The translations under genes and the position numbers were made by a program. From contig NZ_LGEL01000024.1 in NCBI RefSeq assembly GCF_001636695.1, forward strand, positions 16,175-80,174: a stretch of DNA of 64,000 nucleotides. The letters are read 5' to 3'. This document shows, piece by piece, positions 43,739-53,237 of the stretch. Position 1 is the stretch's first letter, and each line of letters starts with the position of its first letter. The stretch comes from Pedobacter panaciterrae (GTDB lineage Bacteria > Bacteroidota > Bacteroidia > Sphingobacteriales > Sphingobacteriaceae). The notes beneath the pieces are model-generated. The model saw only the letters and a list, made by a program, of their open reading frames with translations, had not been told where the DNA came from and did no database searches.

Positions 43739-44287
43739 TTAAAGCCTCGGAAGCCATATATTTTCTTCCGTTCCGGCATCTAAATTCAGTTTTCGTGCCA
43801 AAACAAATAAATAATCGCTTAAACGGTTCAAATAAATGGTCATTTTTTCGTCAACAAAGCTTTCGGCGGCCAAATGTACCGTTAAACGCTCTGCACGCCG
43901 GCAAATGCACCTGGCTATGTGACAGTAAGAAATCACTGTATTTCCACCCGGCAACACAAAATGCTTCAATTCTGGCAGTATTTCGTTCATACTATCCATT
44001 TCCTTCTCTAACAGTACAATGTCGCTTTCATGAAGGTCGGGTATTTTCATTTTTGATTTTTCAGGATCAGCAGCTAACGATGCTCCTACTGTGAATAACC
44101 TGTCCTGAATCTCTTTTAGTGTTTTCTGATGGTGGCTGTCAATGTTCTGACACATGATTAACCCAATGTAAGAATTAAGCTCATCAACGGTTCCGTAACA
44201 TTCAATGCGCAAATGAAATTTTGGAACGCGGGTTCCTCCAATCAATGAGGTTAATCCCTTATCGCCGGTTTTGGTATATATTTTCAT
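43739..44287 (-). CDS. Cob(I)alamin adenosyltransferase, PduO type
   Basis: 182 residues. TKTGDKGLTSLIGGTRVPK binds ATP, and VDELNSYIG, LFTVGASLA, FVLPGG and CRRAERLTV follow the family order. It converts cobalamin to adenosylcobalamin for B12-dependent mutases. The gap to the upstream ABC ATPase gene is nine bases, suggesting co-transcription. Confidence 0.93.
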   Translation of the reverse strand: MKIYTKTGDKGLTSLIGGTRVPKFHLRIECYGTVDELNSYIGLIMCQNIDSHHQKTLKEIQDRLFTVGASLAADPEKSKMKIPDLHESDIVLLEKEMDSMNEILPELKHFVLPGGNTVISYCHIARCICRRAERLTVHLAAESFVDEKMTIYLNRLSDYLFVLARKLNLDAGTEENIWLPRL

Positions 44288-44296
44288 TAAGAAATT

Positions 44297-45058
44297 TTAT
44301 CCTATTTTCTCAAAATCGCTACCCATTTTCTCCAGATTGCTAAGGCGCGGTGAGACTGTTTTGATGTCCTCATTCTGATAATCCTTCTCTACCAGACCAT
44401 CACGCATACGAACAATACGATGAGCATGCTGCGCAATATCTTCCTCGTGCGTAACCAGGATAATGGTGTTTCCTTTGCTATGAATTTCTTCCAGCAAACC
44501 CATAATTTCTATTGAGGTCTTAGTATCAAGATTACCTGTTGGCTCATCGGCCAATATGATTGAAGGATTATTTATCAATGCTCTTGCAACAGCTACACGC
44601 TGACGCTGCCCACCGGAAAGCTCATTAGGTTTATGCGTAACCCTGTTACCAAGGCCTACGTTCTCTAAAGCTTTTTGAGCCCGCTCATCACGTTCCTTTT
44701 TAGAAGCACCAGCATAAATTAACGGTAAAGCAACATTATCTAAAGATGTTGAGCGTGGTAAAAGATTAAAAGTCTGAAAAACAAACCCAATCTCTTTATT
44801 TCTTACTTCGGCAAGTTCATTATCAGTCATATGACTCACATTAATTCCATTGAGAATATATGTGCCCTTACTAGGGGTATCTAAACAACCCAGAATATTC
44901 ATTAATGTTGACTTACCGGAACCTGAAGGCCCCATTAAAGCAACGAATTCTCCTTTATGAATGTCGAGAGTAACTGATTTTAAAGCATGAATAACTTCTG
45001 AACCTATAACGTATTTACGGCCTATCTCTGTAATTTGTATTAATGCTTTTTCCATCAT
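44297..45058 (-). CDS. ABC transporter ATP-binding protein, MacB/LolD type
   Basis: 253 residues. Walker [11 protein letters not shown]-loop [14 protein letters not shown], signature [13 protein letters not shown] and Walker [12 protein letters not shown] are intact. The start is one of two adjacent ATG codons (45058 or 45055). The C-terminus has a short extension after the H-loop. Its natural permease is of the MacB/FtsX kind; the nearest is at 39839-41080 but is not adjacent. Confidence 0.92.
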   Translation of the reverse strand: MMEKALIQITEIGRKYVIGSEVIHALKSVTLDIHKGEFVALMGPSGSGKSTLMNILGCLDTPSKGTYILNGINVSHMTDNELAEVRNKEIGFVFQTFNLLPRSTSLDNVALPLIYAGASKKERDERAQKALENVGLGNRVTHKPNELSGGQRQRVAVARALINNPSIILADEPTGNLDTKTSIEIMGLLEEIHSKGNTIILVTHEEDIAQHAHRIVRMRDGLVEKDYQNEDIKTVSPRLSNLEKMGSDFEKIG

Positions 45059-45104
45059 TTTTTCTTTTTAGACGATCTTTAACATCTTAATGTTACACAC
45101 CTAC

Positions 45105-45395
45105 TTATTTTTCTATGATTTTGGGAACAAAGAAGAAGCTTTCGTTGTGCTTTGCTGCATTCTTTAACCCATCTTCTACTGAAATTTCCTGCTTCACTAC
45201 ATCTTCTCTCCAGATGTTTTCCTCCGGGTTCATATAAACCAGAGGTTTTACACCAGTAGTATCCAACTCGTTTAACTTCTCCATAAAAGTAAGTATCTTG
45301 TTCATGTCGGCAATCAATGTATCAACTTCTTTATCTTCAATAGCTATCCTGGCTAAATCAGCAACTTTATTTATGGTTTGCTTATCTATAATCAT
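45105..45395 (-). CDS. gatC: Asp-tRNA(Asn)/Glu-tRNA(Gln) amidotransferase subunit C
   Basis: 96 residues: TINKVADLARIAI at the start, MNKILTFMEKLNELDTTGVK in the middle and DGLKNAAKHNESFFFVPKII at the end follow GatC. It stabilises GatA in the tRNA-dependent amidotransferase. GatA and GatB are not beside it, as is usual in Bacteroidota. It overlaps the acyltransferase gene by four bases (ATGA). Confidence 0.92.
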   Translation of the reverse strand: MIIDKQTINKVADLARIAIEDKEVDTLIADMNKILTFMEKLNELDTTGVKPLVYMNPEENIWREDVVKQEISVEDGLKNAAKHNESFFFVPKIIEK

Positions 45396-46123
45396 TTATG
45401 AGCAAGTTTACTGTTTATTAAATCAAAAACACGGTCCTTCAATAGATCTGAATCATCAACACTCAAATCTTGAGTCCCAATTGGTTTGTGGATGTAAATA
45501 TCGCAAATTCCCGGACTTGTTCCATACTTTGAGCCATCATCCCACATTCTTTTCCAAATATTAACCATACTAACGGGAACAATGGGGATATTTTTTTCAA
45601 TTGCCAGTCTGAAAGGCCCATTTTTAAAAGGAATTGTTTTCGGAGGATACTGATCTACTATTTTTCCTTCAGGGAAGATAATCAGACTCATCCCCTTTTC
45701 CAGGTTATCGCCTGCCTTTTTAAACGCCCTGAATGCCGAAATTTTGCTTTCGCGCTTTACAGGAACATCAATGGTATTAAAAAATAGTTTTAAAACAGGA
45801 TTCGCAAGTAATTCTTCTTTACCCATAAAATGAAACCGTCCCTTTGCAATTACACAAAGTATCATGATATCGAAATTAGAAGTATGATTAGCACAATAAA
45901 TATAGGTCTGATCACTTTTTAATTCTTCATCTAACTTAATGCGATAAACCAGTCCAATAAAGAAACTACAGATATAGCTGTTCCATTTCCGGAGTCTATT
46001 CATCAGGTCATAATACCTTGGGTTTCTGGAAGCAAAGTAGTAAAAAGGATAAAACAAGGTCGAAAAAACCAAAAGAACAAATAAAGAATAAACGCGGTGC
46101 AGGTGCCTCAGAAATTTAACCAT
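45392..46123 (-). CDS. 1-acyl-sn-glycerol-3-phosphate acyltransferase family
   Basis: 243 residues from the ATG at 46123 (MVKFLRHLHRVYSLFVLLVF); a TTG nine bases upstream is less likely. A membrane segment lies near residues 9-30. The acyltransferase blocks are NHTSNFD (HX4D), GRFHFMGKEELL, the PlsC-type IIFPEGK and the IPIVPVSM patch. It probably acylates lysophosphatidate in phospholipid synthesis. Coupled by overlap to gatC. Confidence 0.88.
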   Translation of the reverse strand: MVKFLRHLHRVYSLFVLLVFSTLFYPFYYFASRNPRYYDLMNRLRKWNSYICSFFIGLVYRIKLDEELKSDQTYIYCANHTSNFDIMILCVIAKGRFHFMGKEELLANPVLKLFFNTIDVPVKRESKISAFRAFKKAGDNLEKGMSLIIFPEGKIVDQYPPKTIPFKNGPFRLAIEKNIPIVPVSMVNIWKRMWDDGSKYGTSPGICDIYIHKPIGTQDLSVDDSDLLKDRVFDLINSKLAHK

Positions 46124-46262
46124 CAAATCCAAACATACAAATTTTTAGAATTCAATTCATTAATGTATCAGAGTTGTGAAAATAATTGGCCGATTAAATA
46201 AATAGGATAAAAAAAGAAATTATAAGCAGATCGAGTTCTGGTTTTTTATTAATTTCGGCCCT

Positions 46263-47261
46263 ATGAAAGAAACGGTAGTTAGTGGTATTCGTCCGACAGG
46301 GAAATTACACTTGGGAAATTATTTTGGTGCAGTAACCAACTTTGTAAAAATGCAGTATGATTACAACTGCTATTTTTTTATCGCTGATCTTCATTCTTTA
46401 ACAACTCACCCTACTCCGCAGGATTTACATGGCTATGTTAGACATGTTCTCGTTGAGTATCTGGCCTGCGGAATAAATCCTGAAGAAACAACGATTTATA
46501 TTCAGTCTGATGTTCCGGAGGTTGCTGAATTGTATTTATATCTTAATATGAATGCATACATGGGTGAACTGGAAAGAAGTACCTCATTTAAAGACAAAGT
46601 AAGGACTCAGCCCGATAATGTAAACGCAGGTTTATTAACCTACCCTACCCTGATGGCTGCTGACATTTTGATTCATAAAGCAACAAAGGTACCTGTTGGA
46701 AAGGATCAGGAACAACATCTTGAATTTACCCGTACTTTTGGAAATCGCTTTAACAGACTATATAATTCAGAATATTTCCCTGAAGCATTTGCATTTAACT
46801 ATTCGCAAAACCTGGTAAAAATACCTGGCTTAGACGGAAATGGAAAAATGAGCAAATCAAGCGGAGAAGGCAATTGCATTTACTTAGCCGACAGCCCTGA
46901 GATTATCCGTAAAAAAGTATCACGTGCGGTAACGGATAGTGGTCCTTCAGAAGAAAATCAGGCAAAACCTGAAGCAATCCAAAACCTGTTTGATTTAATG
47001 AAAATTGTTTCTCCGGCCGATACGGTTTCTCATTTCGATGAGTTATATAATAAAATGGCAATACGCTATGGCGACTTTAAGAAACAACTTGCCGAAGATA
47101 TGATCGTTTTTAATACGCCTATTCGTGAGCGTATTGAAGATCTTTCTAAAGACAGCTCTTACTTGCGTCAGGTAGCTAAACATGGTGCATTAAAAGCCAG
47201 AGAAAGCGCTCAAAAGACCATAAAAGAGGTTAGAGAATTAATCGGTTTCAAATCATTTTAA
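46263..47261 (+). CDS. trpS: Tryptophanyl-tRNA synthetase
   Basis: 332 residues, a normal length. The class I signatures are TGKLHLGNYFG (HIGH-type) near residue 12 and GKMSKSSGEG (KMSKS). The motifs IYIQSDVPEVAELYLYLN and PVGKDQEQHLEF are typical. It charges tRNA-Trp. Confidence 0.95.
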   Translation: MKETVVSGIRPTGKLHLGNYFGAVTNFVKMQYDYNCYFFIADLHSLTTHPTPQDLHGYVRHVLVEYLACGINPEETTIYIQSDVPEVAELYLYLNMNAYMGELERSTSFKDKVRTQPDNVNAGLLTYPTLMAADILIHKATKVPVGKDQEQHLEFTRTFGNRFNRLYNSEYFPEAFAFNYSQNLVKIPGLDGNGKMSKSSGEGNCIYLADSPEIIRKKVSRAVTDSGPSEENQAKPEAIQNLFDLMKIVSPADTVSHFDELYNKMAIRYGDFKKQLAEDMIVFNTPIRERIEDLSKDSSYLRQVAKHGALKARESAQKTIKEVRELIGFKSF

Positions 47262-47306
47262 CATTTAGGGTAAAATAACTACCTTACTGATCTTCAACAA
47301 AAGTAT

Positions 47307-47921
47307 ATGCACATAGCGATAGTAGGAAATATAGGAGCCGGAAAAACCACATTAACTGGTTTACTGGCAAAAAATTATGGATGGGAAGCTTTGTATGAAG
47401 CTGTAGATAACAATCCCTATCTCGAAGATTTTTACAGTGACATGAAAAGGTGGAGCTTTAATCTTCAAATCTACTTCCTTAACAGCCGTTTCCAACAAAT
47501 CGTAGATATACAAAACTTTAACAGAAATGTAATACAGGACAGAACGATATATGAGGATGCACATATATTTGCTGACAATTTACACGACATGGGCTTGATG
47601 ACCTCTAGAGACCATCAAAACTATAAAGCAATTTTTGCTAATGTTACGTCATTTATAAAACCTCCTGATTTGCTCGTTTACCTTCGTGCATCCGTACCTA
47701 CACTTGTAAACAACATACAGCGCAGAGGCAGAGAATATGAAGCCAGCATCCGCATAGATTACTTATCTAAGTTAAATGAAAAGTATGAAGCCTGGATTAA
47801 AGATTATAAATTAGGGAATCTCCTTATTCTTGATAAGGATAAATTGGATTTCACAAATAACCCAGAAGACCTGGGTACCATAATACAAGCAATAGAAGCC
47901 GAAATTAACGGATTATTTTAA
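47307..47921 (+). CDS. Deoxynucleoside kinase
   Basis: 204 residues. P-loop GNIGAGKTTL at residues 7-16, YEAVDNNPYLEDFYSDMKRW, the DRTIYEDAHIFA motif, and a lid with RRGREYEASIRIDYL. It phosphorylates deoxynucleosides (dA/dG- or broad-specificity type). It directly abuts kdsB (no gap). Confidence 0.92.
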   Translation: MHIAIVGNIGAGKTTLTGLLAKNYGWEALYEAVDNNPYLEDFYSDMKRWSFNLQIYFLNSRFQQIVDIQNFNRNVIQDRTIYEDAHIFADNLHDMGLMTSRDHQNYKAIFANVTSFIKPPDLLVYLRASVPTLVNNIQRRGREYEASIRIDYLSKLNEKYEAWIKDYKLGNLLILDKDKLDFTNNPEDLGTIIQAIEAEINGLF

Positions 47922-48656
47922 ATGAAGATTCTTGGAATCATACCTGCAAGATATGCCTCTACCCGGTTTCCGGGTAAACCTTTAGTGCAAATCAAAGGAA
48001 AGAGTATGATTCAAAGAGTTTATGAGCAATCCTGTAAGGCCAAAAGCTTATCCGAAGTAATTGTAGCAACTGATGATGAACGTATTGCTACCGAAGTTAA
48101 ACGGTTTGGAGGCAAATTCATCCTTACAGGAAGTAACCATTTAAGTGGCACCGACCGCTGCGCAGAAGTAGCAACCGCTGTTTCGGGTTACGACGCCATC
48201 CTAAACATACAAGGAGATGAGCCCTACATAGATCCTGAACAGATTGATCTCTTAGCATCATGTTTTAATGAAAAAGATGTTCAGCTAGCCACTTTAATTA
48301 AAAAAATACATACAGAAAACGAGCTTTTCAATGTTAATATTCCTAAAGTATTGGTCAATTCTAACGGAGATGCGATCTATTTCAGTCGTCAAACCATTCC
48401 ATACATCAGGGGCCAGGAAAAGGAAAACTGGATAAAAGTCCATCAGTTTTATAAACATATCGGCATTTACGGGTATACTTACACGGCTCTGTTGGAGATT
48501 ACAAAGCTCCCCCTGTCTTCTCTGGAACTTGCAGAAAGCCTGGAACAATTAAGATGGGTAGAAAATGGATATAAGATCAAAACAAAAGTAACTGAGATTG
48601 AAACAATAGCTATAGATACTCCTGAAGACCTGATTAAAATTAATGATGGCGTATGA
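47922..48656 (+). CDS. kdsB: CMP-KDO synthetase
   Basis: 244 residues. IIPARYASTRFPGKPL binds CTP, with VIVATDDERI, FGGKFILTGSNHLSGTDRCA and LNIQGDEPY following. It activates KDO for lipopolysaccharide. The start immediately follows the preceding stop (TAAATG). It overlaps the next lipoprotein gene by four bases. Confidence 0.95.
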   Translation: MKILGIIPARYASTRFPGKPLVQIKGKSMIQRVYEQSCKAKSLSEVIVATDDERIATEVKRFGGKFILTGSNHLSGTDRCAEVATAVSGYDAILNIQGDEPYIDPEQIDLLASCFNEKDVQLATLIKKIHTENELFNVNIPKVLVNSNGDAIYFSRQTIPYIRGQEKENWIKVHQFYKHIGIYGYTYTALLEITKLPLSSLELAESLEQLRWVENGYKIKTKVTEIETIAIDTPEDLIKINDGV

Positions 48657-49192
48657 AACAATTAATATCCTCCATTTTTCTTTGCGCCATTATTTTAGTT
48701 GCATGTAATAGTGCAGATAAAGACGATGCTACTGGCAAAGATCTTATCAAAACTGTAACTAAGCCATTTAGTGATTCTTTGAAAGTTGATACTTTTAAAG
48801 TTCAAATACTAGGCGATAAGCCCGACAATATGCATCTTGCATTTTCCATCAACTCTTTTGAAGGAAAACAGATTTATGATGTAGACATTAAAGCTACCGA
48901 TTTGTTTAAGAATTATATTGCCACCATAGACCTTAGCAAAAAGAAAAATCAGATCAAATTTCTGCAGGATGAGGTTAACCGTTTCTTTGACGATGAGAAC
49001 TTTATGGAACCTGCTGTTGATGAGACAGACACCCCTGATGAAAATGTACCTGATAAAGTATTTTTCGATGAGCTGAAAAAAAACAAGCTAAATGGGTTCA
49101 TTTACAGGCTAGGAAAAGAAAACAAAAACTACATAGCCTGGTCTGGTAAGGAAAATAAAGTTAAAACTTACTACACCTGTTGCACCAGGTAA
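48653..49192 (+). CDS. Lipoprotein of unknown function
   Basis: 179 residues. A lipoprotein signal (LVAC, Cys about 18) is followed by a long acidic, lysine-rich mature protein (DLSKKKNQIKFLQDEVNRFF, PDENVPDKVFFDELKKNKLN). It probably has an alpha/beta fold; no family is recognised. It starts within the kdsB stop, so it may share its transcript. No terminator directly follows. Confidence 0.7.
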   Translation: MKQLISSIFLCAIILVACNSADKDDATGKDLIKTVTKPFSDSLKVDTFKVQILGDKPDNMHLAFSINSFEGKQIYDVDIKATDLFKNYIATIDLSKKKNQIKFLQDEVNRFFDDENFMEPAVDETDTPDENVPDKVFFDELKKNKLNGFIYRLGKENKNYIAWSGKENKVKTYYTCCTR

Positions 49193-49407
49193 AATCTGAT
49201 ATTTTAATAAAAACTCATATCAACACAATAAATGCTTATTTGATGCGTTTATGGGCATTCTGTTAAAATTGTTGAAAATAATTGAAAAAAATATTATGAT
49301 AATAATAAATTTAACACTATGTTTATATAACGAAACAAAAATAACCACGTAATAACTTATAAATAAACAACCTAGAATATTCTAACCAAATATACTTTAA
49401 AGAAAGT
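49193..49407. other. A+T-rich gene-free stretch ending at a terminator
   Basis: About 215 bases without a believable ORF or recognised RNA, closed by the hairpin at 49408. It may be a long 3' untranslated region, a leader of the TonB-type gene, or an unannotated small RNA. Confidence 0.4.
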
Positions 49408-49435
49408 GCCCGAAATATTTCGGGCCTTTTTTTTT
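49408..49435 (+). terminator. Rho-independent terminator
   Basis: GCCCGAAATATTTCGGGC is a perfect palindrome (49408-49425) followed by ten T residues. It lies 215 bases after the lipoprotein stop and 76 bases before the next start, so it may belong to a leader or small RNA rather than the upstream gene itself. Confidence 0.85.
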
Positions 49436-49510
49436 ATACCTCCCCATAAAAACCTCAAGTTGTCAAAAAACATTATTTTAGCTTTCTTAATAAATGTTAT
49501 ACGGTAATTT

Positions 49511-52279
49511 ATGCTGAAGAGGTTATCCATTTTCATTTTTCTCACACTATCATTTCTTACCGTAGCTGCACAAAAAGCAAGTGTTACCGGTAGGGTTATA
49601 GATACGTTGGAAAAAAGGAACCTGGAAAATAGCTCAGTTTTATTGTTAAGATCAGTTGACTCTATTTTAGTTAAAACTACAAGGACAAATACAGACGGGC
49701 AATTCGAATTCAGGAACATTGCCAAAGGCGATTATAAGCTGGTGGTAACATTTCCAAAAATGGCAGACTATATCACCAATCTAAGACTCTCGGACACTTC
49801 TAACGTTAAACTTGGTGACATTAAAATGGAGCTTAAATCGAAACTATTAAGCGAAGTAGTTATACAGGCAAAAAGTGCAGTACGCATGAAAGGTGACACA
49901 TTGGTGTTTCAGGCTGACAGCTTTGCTGTACGCACCAATGCCAATGTACAAGAACTCCTCAAGAGACTCCCGGGAGTTGTTGTAGACAAAAATGGCAATA
50001 TAAAAGCGCAGGGTAAAGAAGTAAGAACCGTTTTGGTTGATGGAGACGAGTTTTTTGGTGATGATCCTCTTTTGGCCACAAAGTACTTAAAAGCAAATGC
50101 CGTAGAAGAAGTTCAGGTATTTGATAAGAAAAGCAAAACTGCTGAGCTTACAGGAATTGATGATGGTATAAAGAATAAAACGATCAATATCAAACTAAAG
50201 GAAAATGCAAAGAACGGGTACCTGGCATCTTTAGATGCAAACAGGGGTAACGATAATTTTAGAGATTATGGAGCTATGGTTGGCGTTTTTAAAAGCAAGC
50301 TTAAAGCCGCAGTTTACGGTACCTACTCTAACCTTACCAATGACTCTAAAATTAACCGGTCTATGCGCAAGCTCAAAGGTGAAGAATATGATGTAATTGA
50401 AGTAGGTGATGATGGCAGCTCGGTTATGTACTCTTCGGGAGGTGACGATGATGATGACTACGGCTCCCCTACCAGTGGCTTACCAAATAATTTTAATTTA
50501 GGCGGTCACTTTGCTGATAGGTTTGAAAACAACAAAATGGGGCTAAAGCTAAATTTTAAAGGTTTTGATTATAAGAACAAGAATATAAGGACATCCAAGT
50601 CTGAAGAGCTTCTGCCCAATGGATCATTATTTTCAAGTTCAGGAAGAAAAGAAGACAGGTCAAAAAATACTGGAGGAAGTTTAAGAGGTGGGTATAGCTA
50701 TAATGTTGATTCACTTACTACATTAAAAATAGCCTTCGGTGCAAAGCAAAACAGAAATGAGCTCAACTCTACCAGTGACGATTTCACAAAAGATCAGCGA
50801 GGCTTATTTATCAGTAATAATACCCAAACCAACACCGGTTCTGGCCACAGCGAAGCATTTAACGGAAATATCAACTGGTCAAAAAGATTCCATAAAAAAG
50901 GAAGGACGTTATCTATAGATATTCAACCAGAGAACCTTTCCAGCAAAAGCATTGAAAAAAGTATAAATCAAACAAAATACTATGATGACAATGGCCATGA
51001 AAATCGAGTTGAAAACACGAACTTGCATAAAGACAACATAAATGACCAAAATTCAATAGGTACAAGGATCAGCTATACTGAACCTTTGTCAAAAAGATGG
51101 GCATTAGAGGCAGGATATAGCTTTAAAACAATTTCTTCAAGTAGTTACAGATTAGTTTCCGACAATAATGCAAACAAAATAGACTCCTTAAGTAATAACT
51201 TTAAATTCATAAATTTCTCTAATATTGGAAAGATAGTAACACAATATAAGGTTAAAAACTTCTCTATATCTACTGGTCTGGAGGCTACACAAACAAATTT
51301 TGAGCTTAAAGATCTGGATCAGAAAAGTGATTTTGATCGCAATTACCTAAATCTCTCTCCCAGTACAAACTTATTCTATAAAATAAACAATAACAGCAAC
51401 TTATCTGTAAATTACAATGGCTACATGCAACAGCCAAGCATTAACCAGATACAGCCCGTTAGACAATTAAATAACCCATTATTCCAGGTTGTCGGAAATT
51501 CATCATTAAGACCTTCTTTTACAAATAACTTTAGCCTTTCGTACAACAGCTTTCAATTTTCGACCGACCAGTATGTATCAGGTTATTTTAGTTATGGTTT
51601 TACAAATAATGCCATTGTTGATACAGAAATAGTTGATGAGTTTAACAAAAGAATATCCAGTTATACCAACCTTAATGGAAATAATTCTGTTGCAGGAAAC
51701 GTATACTACTCAAAAGGTTTTCCGAAGTTGAACTTCCGCTTTGGTGTTGACCTTGGTTTTAATACCTCAAATAATCAAACCATTTTAAACTTTACACAAA
51801 ACAAAACCAGAAATACTCAATTCAATTTAAGAACATCATTTAATTACTACACCCATAAGCTAGATTTAAGCTATACTCCATCGGCCAGCATTATGTTTGG
51901 TAAATCATCTATTGGTAGCATAAATGATGGCAAAAGCTTAATTCACGACCATGAGTTTTCTGCAACAGTACAATTGCCATATAAATTTGAATTTAACACA
52001 ACGATGTCTCTTTCATTCCGCCCGGCCAATTCATCTTTCGACAGAGATCTGGATGTGGCAATATGGAATGGATACTTATCAACCAAAGTATTAAAAAATG
52101 AAGCCCTTGAAATTAAACTATCAATAACTGATATCCTTAATCAGAAAATTGGCTATAACAGATACGTTGGTGGAAATATCAAAAGTGAAAATACGTTTAG
52201 CTATATCCCCAGATATGTATTATTTGGAATAAACTGGAATTTAAGTGGTAATTTTATTAAAAACTCCAGCGCTAAATAG
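49511..52279 (+). CDS. TonB-dependent receptor-like outer-membrane barrel protein
   Basis: 922 residues. The signal peptide ends near TVAAQ. A carboxypeptidase-regulatory-like domain (about 25-115, SVTGRVIDTLEKRNLENSSV) is followed by a plug-like segment (about 130-220, including VQELLKRLPGVVVDKNGN and VLVDGDEFFGDDPLLATKYL). A long beta barrel with an acidic DDDDDYG loop near residue 317 ends in FGINWNLSGNF. It belongs to the outer-membrane beta-barrel branch without a classic TonB box. It precedes a GLPGLI gene by seven bases, a common pairing. Confidence 0.87.
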   Translation: MLKRLSIFIFLTLSFLTVAAQKASVTGRVIDTLEKRNLENSSVLLLRSVDSILVKTTRTNTDGQFEFRNIAKGDYKLVVTFPKMADYITNLRLSDTSNVKLGDIKMELKSKLLSEVVIQAKSAVRMKGDTLVFQADSFAVRTNANVQELLKRLPGVVVDKNGNIKAQGKEVRTVLVDGDEFFGDDPLLATKYLKANAVEEVQVFDKKSKTAELTGIDDGIKNKTINIKLKENAKNGYLASLDANRGNDNFRDYGAMVGVFKSKLKAAVYGTYSNLTNDSKINRSMRKLKGEEYDVIEVGDDGSSVMYSSGGDDDDDYGSPTSGLPNNFNLGGHFADRFENNKMGLKLNFKGFDYKNKNIRTSKSEELLPNGSLFSSSGRKEDRSKNTGGSLRGGYSYNVDSLTTLKIAFGAKQNRNELNSTSDDFTKDQRGLFISNNTQTNTGSGHSEAFNGNINWSKRFHKKGRTLSIDIQPENLSSKSIEKSINQTKYYDDNGHENRVENTNLHKDNINDQNSIGTRISYTEPLSKRWALEAGYSFKTISSSSYRLVSDNNANKIDSLSNNFKFINFSNIGKIVTQYKVKNFSISTGLEATQTNFELKDLDQKSDFDRNYLNLSPSTNLFYKINNNSNLSVNYNGYMQQPSINQIQPVRQLNNPLFQVVGNSSLRPSFTNNFSLSYNSFQFSTDQYVSGYFSYGFTNNAIVDTEIVDEFNKRISSYTNLNGNNSVAGNVYYSKGFPKLNFRFGVDLGFNTSNNQTILNFTQNKTRNTQFNLRTSFNYYTHKLDLSYTPSASIMFGKSSIGSINDGKSLIHDHEFSATVQLPYKFEFNTTMSLSFRPANSSFDRDLDVAIWNGYLSTKVLKNEALEIKLSITDILNQKIGYNRYVGGNIKSENTFSYIPRYVLFGINWNLSGNFIKNSSAK

Positions 52280-52286
52280 CTATTAA

Positions 52287-53045
52287 ATGAACAGGCCGTT
52301 ATTTTTATTTCTCTTCTTTATGGTCCCGTTTAAGTTGCTGGCTCAGCAACTTTTCATCCCAAATGGTAAAATTACGTTTGAGAAAAAAATAAATATGGCA
52401 CGTACAATGGCAGGTTTTGGAATTTCTGACGAAGCTAAAGGAAGCATGAAGAAGTATAAAACCAGCAACTGGGAACTTTATTTTGACCGTACAAGATCCA
52501 TCTATAAGGCTGAAAAAAAAGACGACACAGACGATGATCTGATGTATTTCATTAACCCCGGAGAATCTACTAATGAACTTTATGCAGATTATGCAGCTAA
52601 AAGCCGCATACTAAAGAAAAGCATTATGGGGGACGATTACCTGTTAAAAGATACCATACCGGTTGTAAACTGGAAAATAATGCACGACATCCGTGTTATT
52701 TCCGGCTATGAATGCCGCAAAGCTATAGGTAGGATTAATGACACTGTATATGTAGTAGCCTTTTATACAGACGAAATTCTGCTGCGCGGTGGCCCTGAAG
52801 GATTCAGCGGATTACCCGGAATGATATTAGGACTCGCAATTCCAAGATTAAATACAACCTGGTTTGCCACAAAAGTAGAAGCATTCACTAATTTCAATAA
52901 TGAAATCCATCCTCCTTCAAAAGGAAAAAAAGCAGAAACGGAGAAGGAACTGAAGAAATTAATTGAATTATTTAGCCGCTATAATGGTAATAAGAAAGAG
53001 AAACCAGAGGAAATACGTAAAGCTATATATGGATTTGTACTTTAA
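52287..53045 (+). CDS. GLPGLI family secreted protein
   Basis: 252 residues with a signal peptide (cleavage near LLAQ). The signature here reads SGLPGMILGLAIP, a variant of GLPGLI. DYLLKDTIPVVNWKI and GYECRKAIG precede it, as in the family. Function unknown; family genes nearly always sit beside a TonB-type barrel like the one seven bases upstream. Confidence 0.9.
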   Translation: MNRPLFLFLFFMVPFKLLAQQLFIPNGKITFEKKINMARTMAGFGISDEAKGSMKKYKTSNWELYFDRTRSIYKAEKKDDTDDDLMYFINPGESTNELYADYAAKSRILKKSIMGDDYLLKDTIPVVNWKIMHDIRVISGYECRKAIGRINDTVYVVAFYTDEILLRGGPEGFSGLPGMILGLAIPRLNTTWFATKVEAFTNFNNEIHPPSKGKKAETEKELKKLIELFSRYNGNKKEKPEEIRKAIYGFVL

Positions 53046-53166
53046 GAGACTGCTTTATATAATTGCTAGTCAGTAACTACAAGGCAAATCATACAACTAT
53101 TTCATTGAAACATTTTCTTCTTTACGAAAATTTAAAAAAAGAGCCTTAAAGCTTAGGTTTATTTGC

Positions 53167-53174
53167 TAACTTTG
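53167..53174 (+). promoter_or_regulatory. Probable -7 box for pyrG
   Basis: TAACTTTG matches TAnnTTTG and lies 63 bases before the pyrG ATG, giving a leader of about 55 bases. The -33 side is not convincing. Confidence 0.4.
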
Positions 53175-53237
53175 TATCCCGTACAAAAACAATAAGGACA
53201 GCGTTAAAAACTGCCTTTATATCAGAAATTCACAAAC

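Noticed and set aside
43795-44094. Frame of 99 codons antisense to the cobalamin adenosyltransferase
   Set aside because: A shadow of a clear conserved gene on the other strand.
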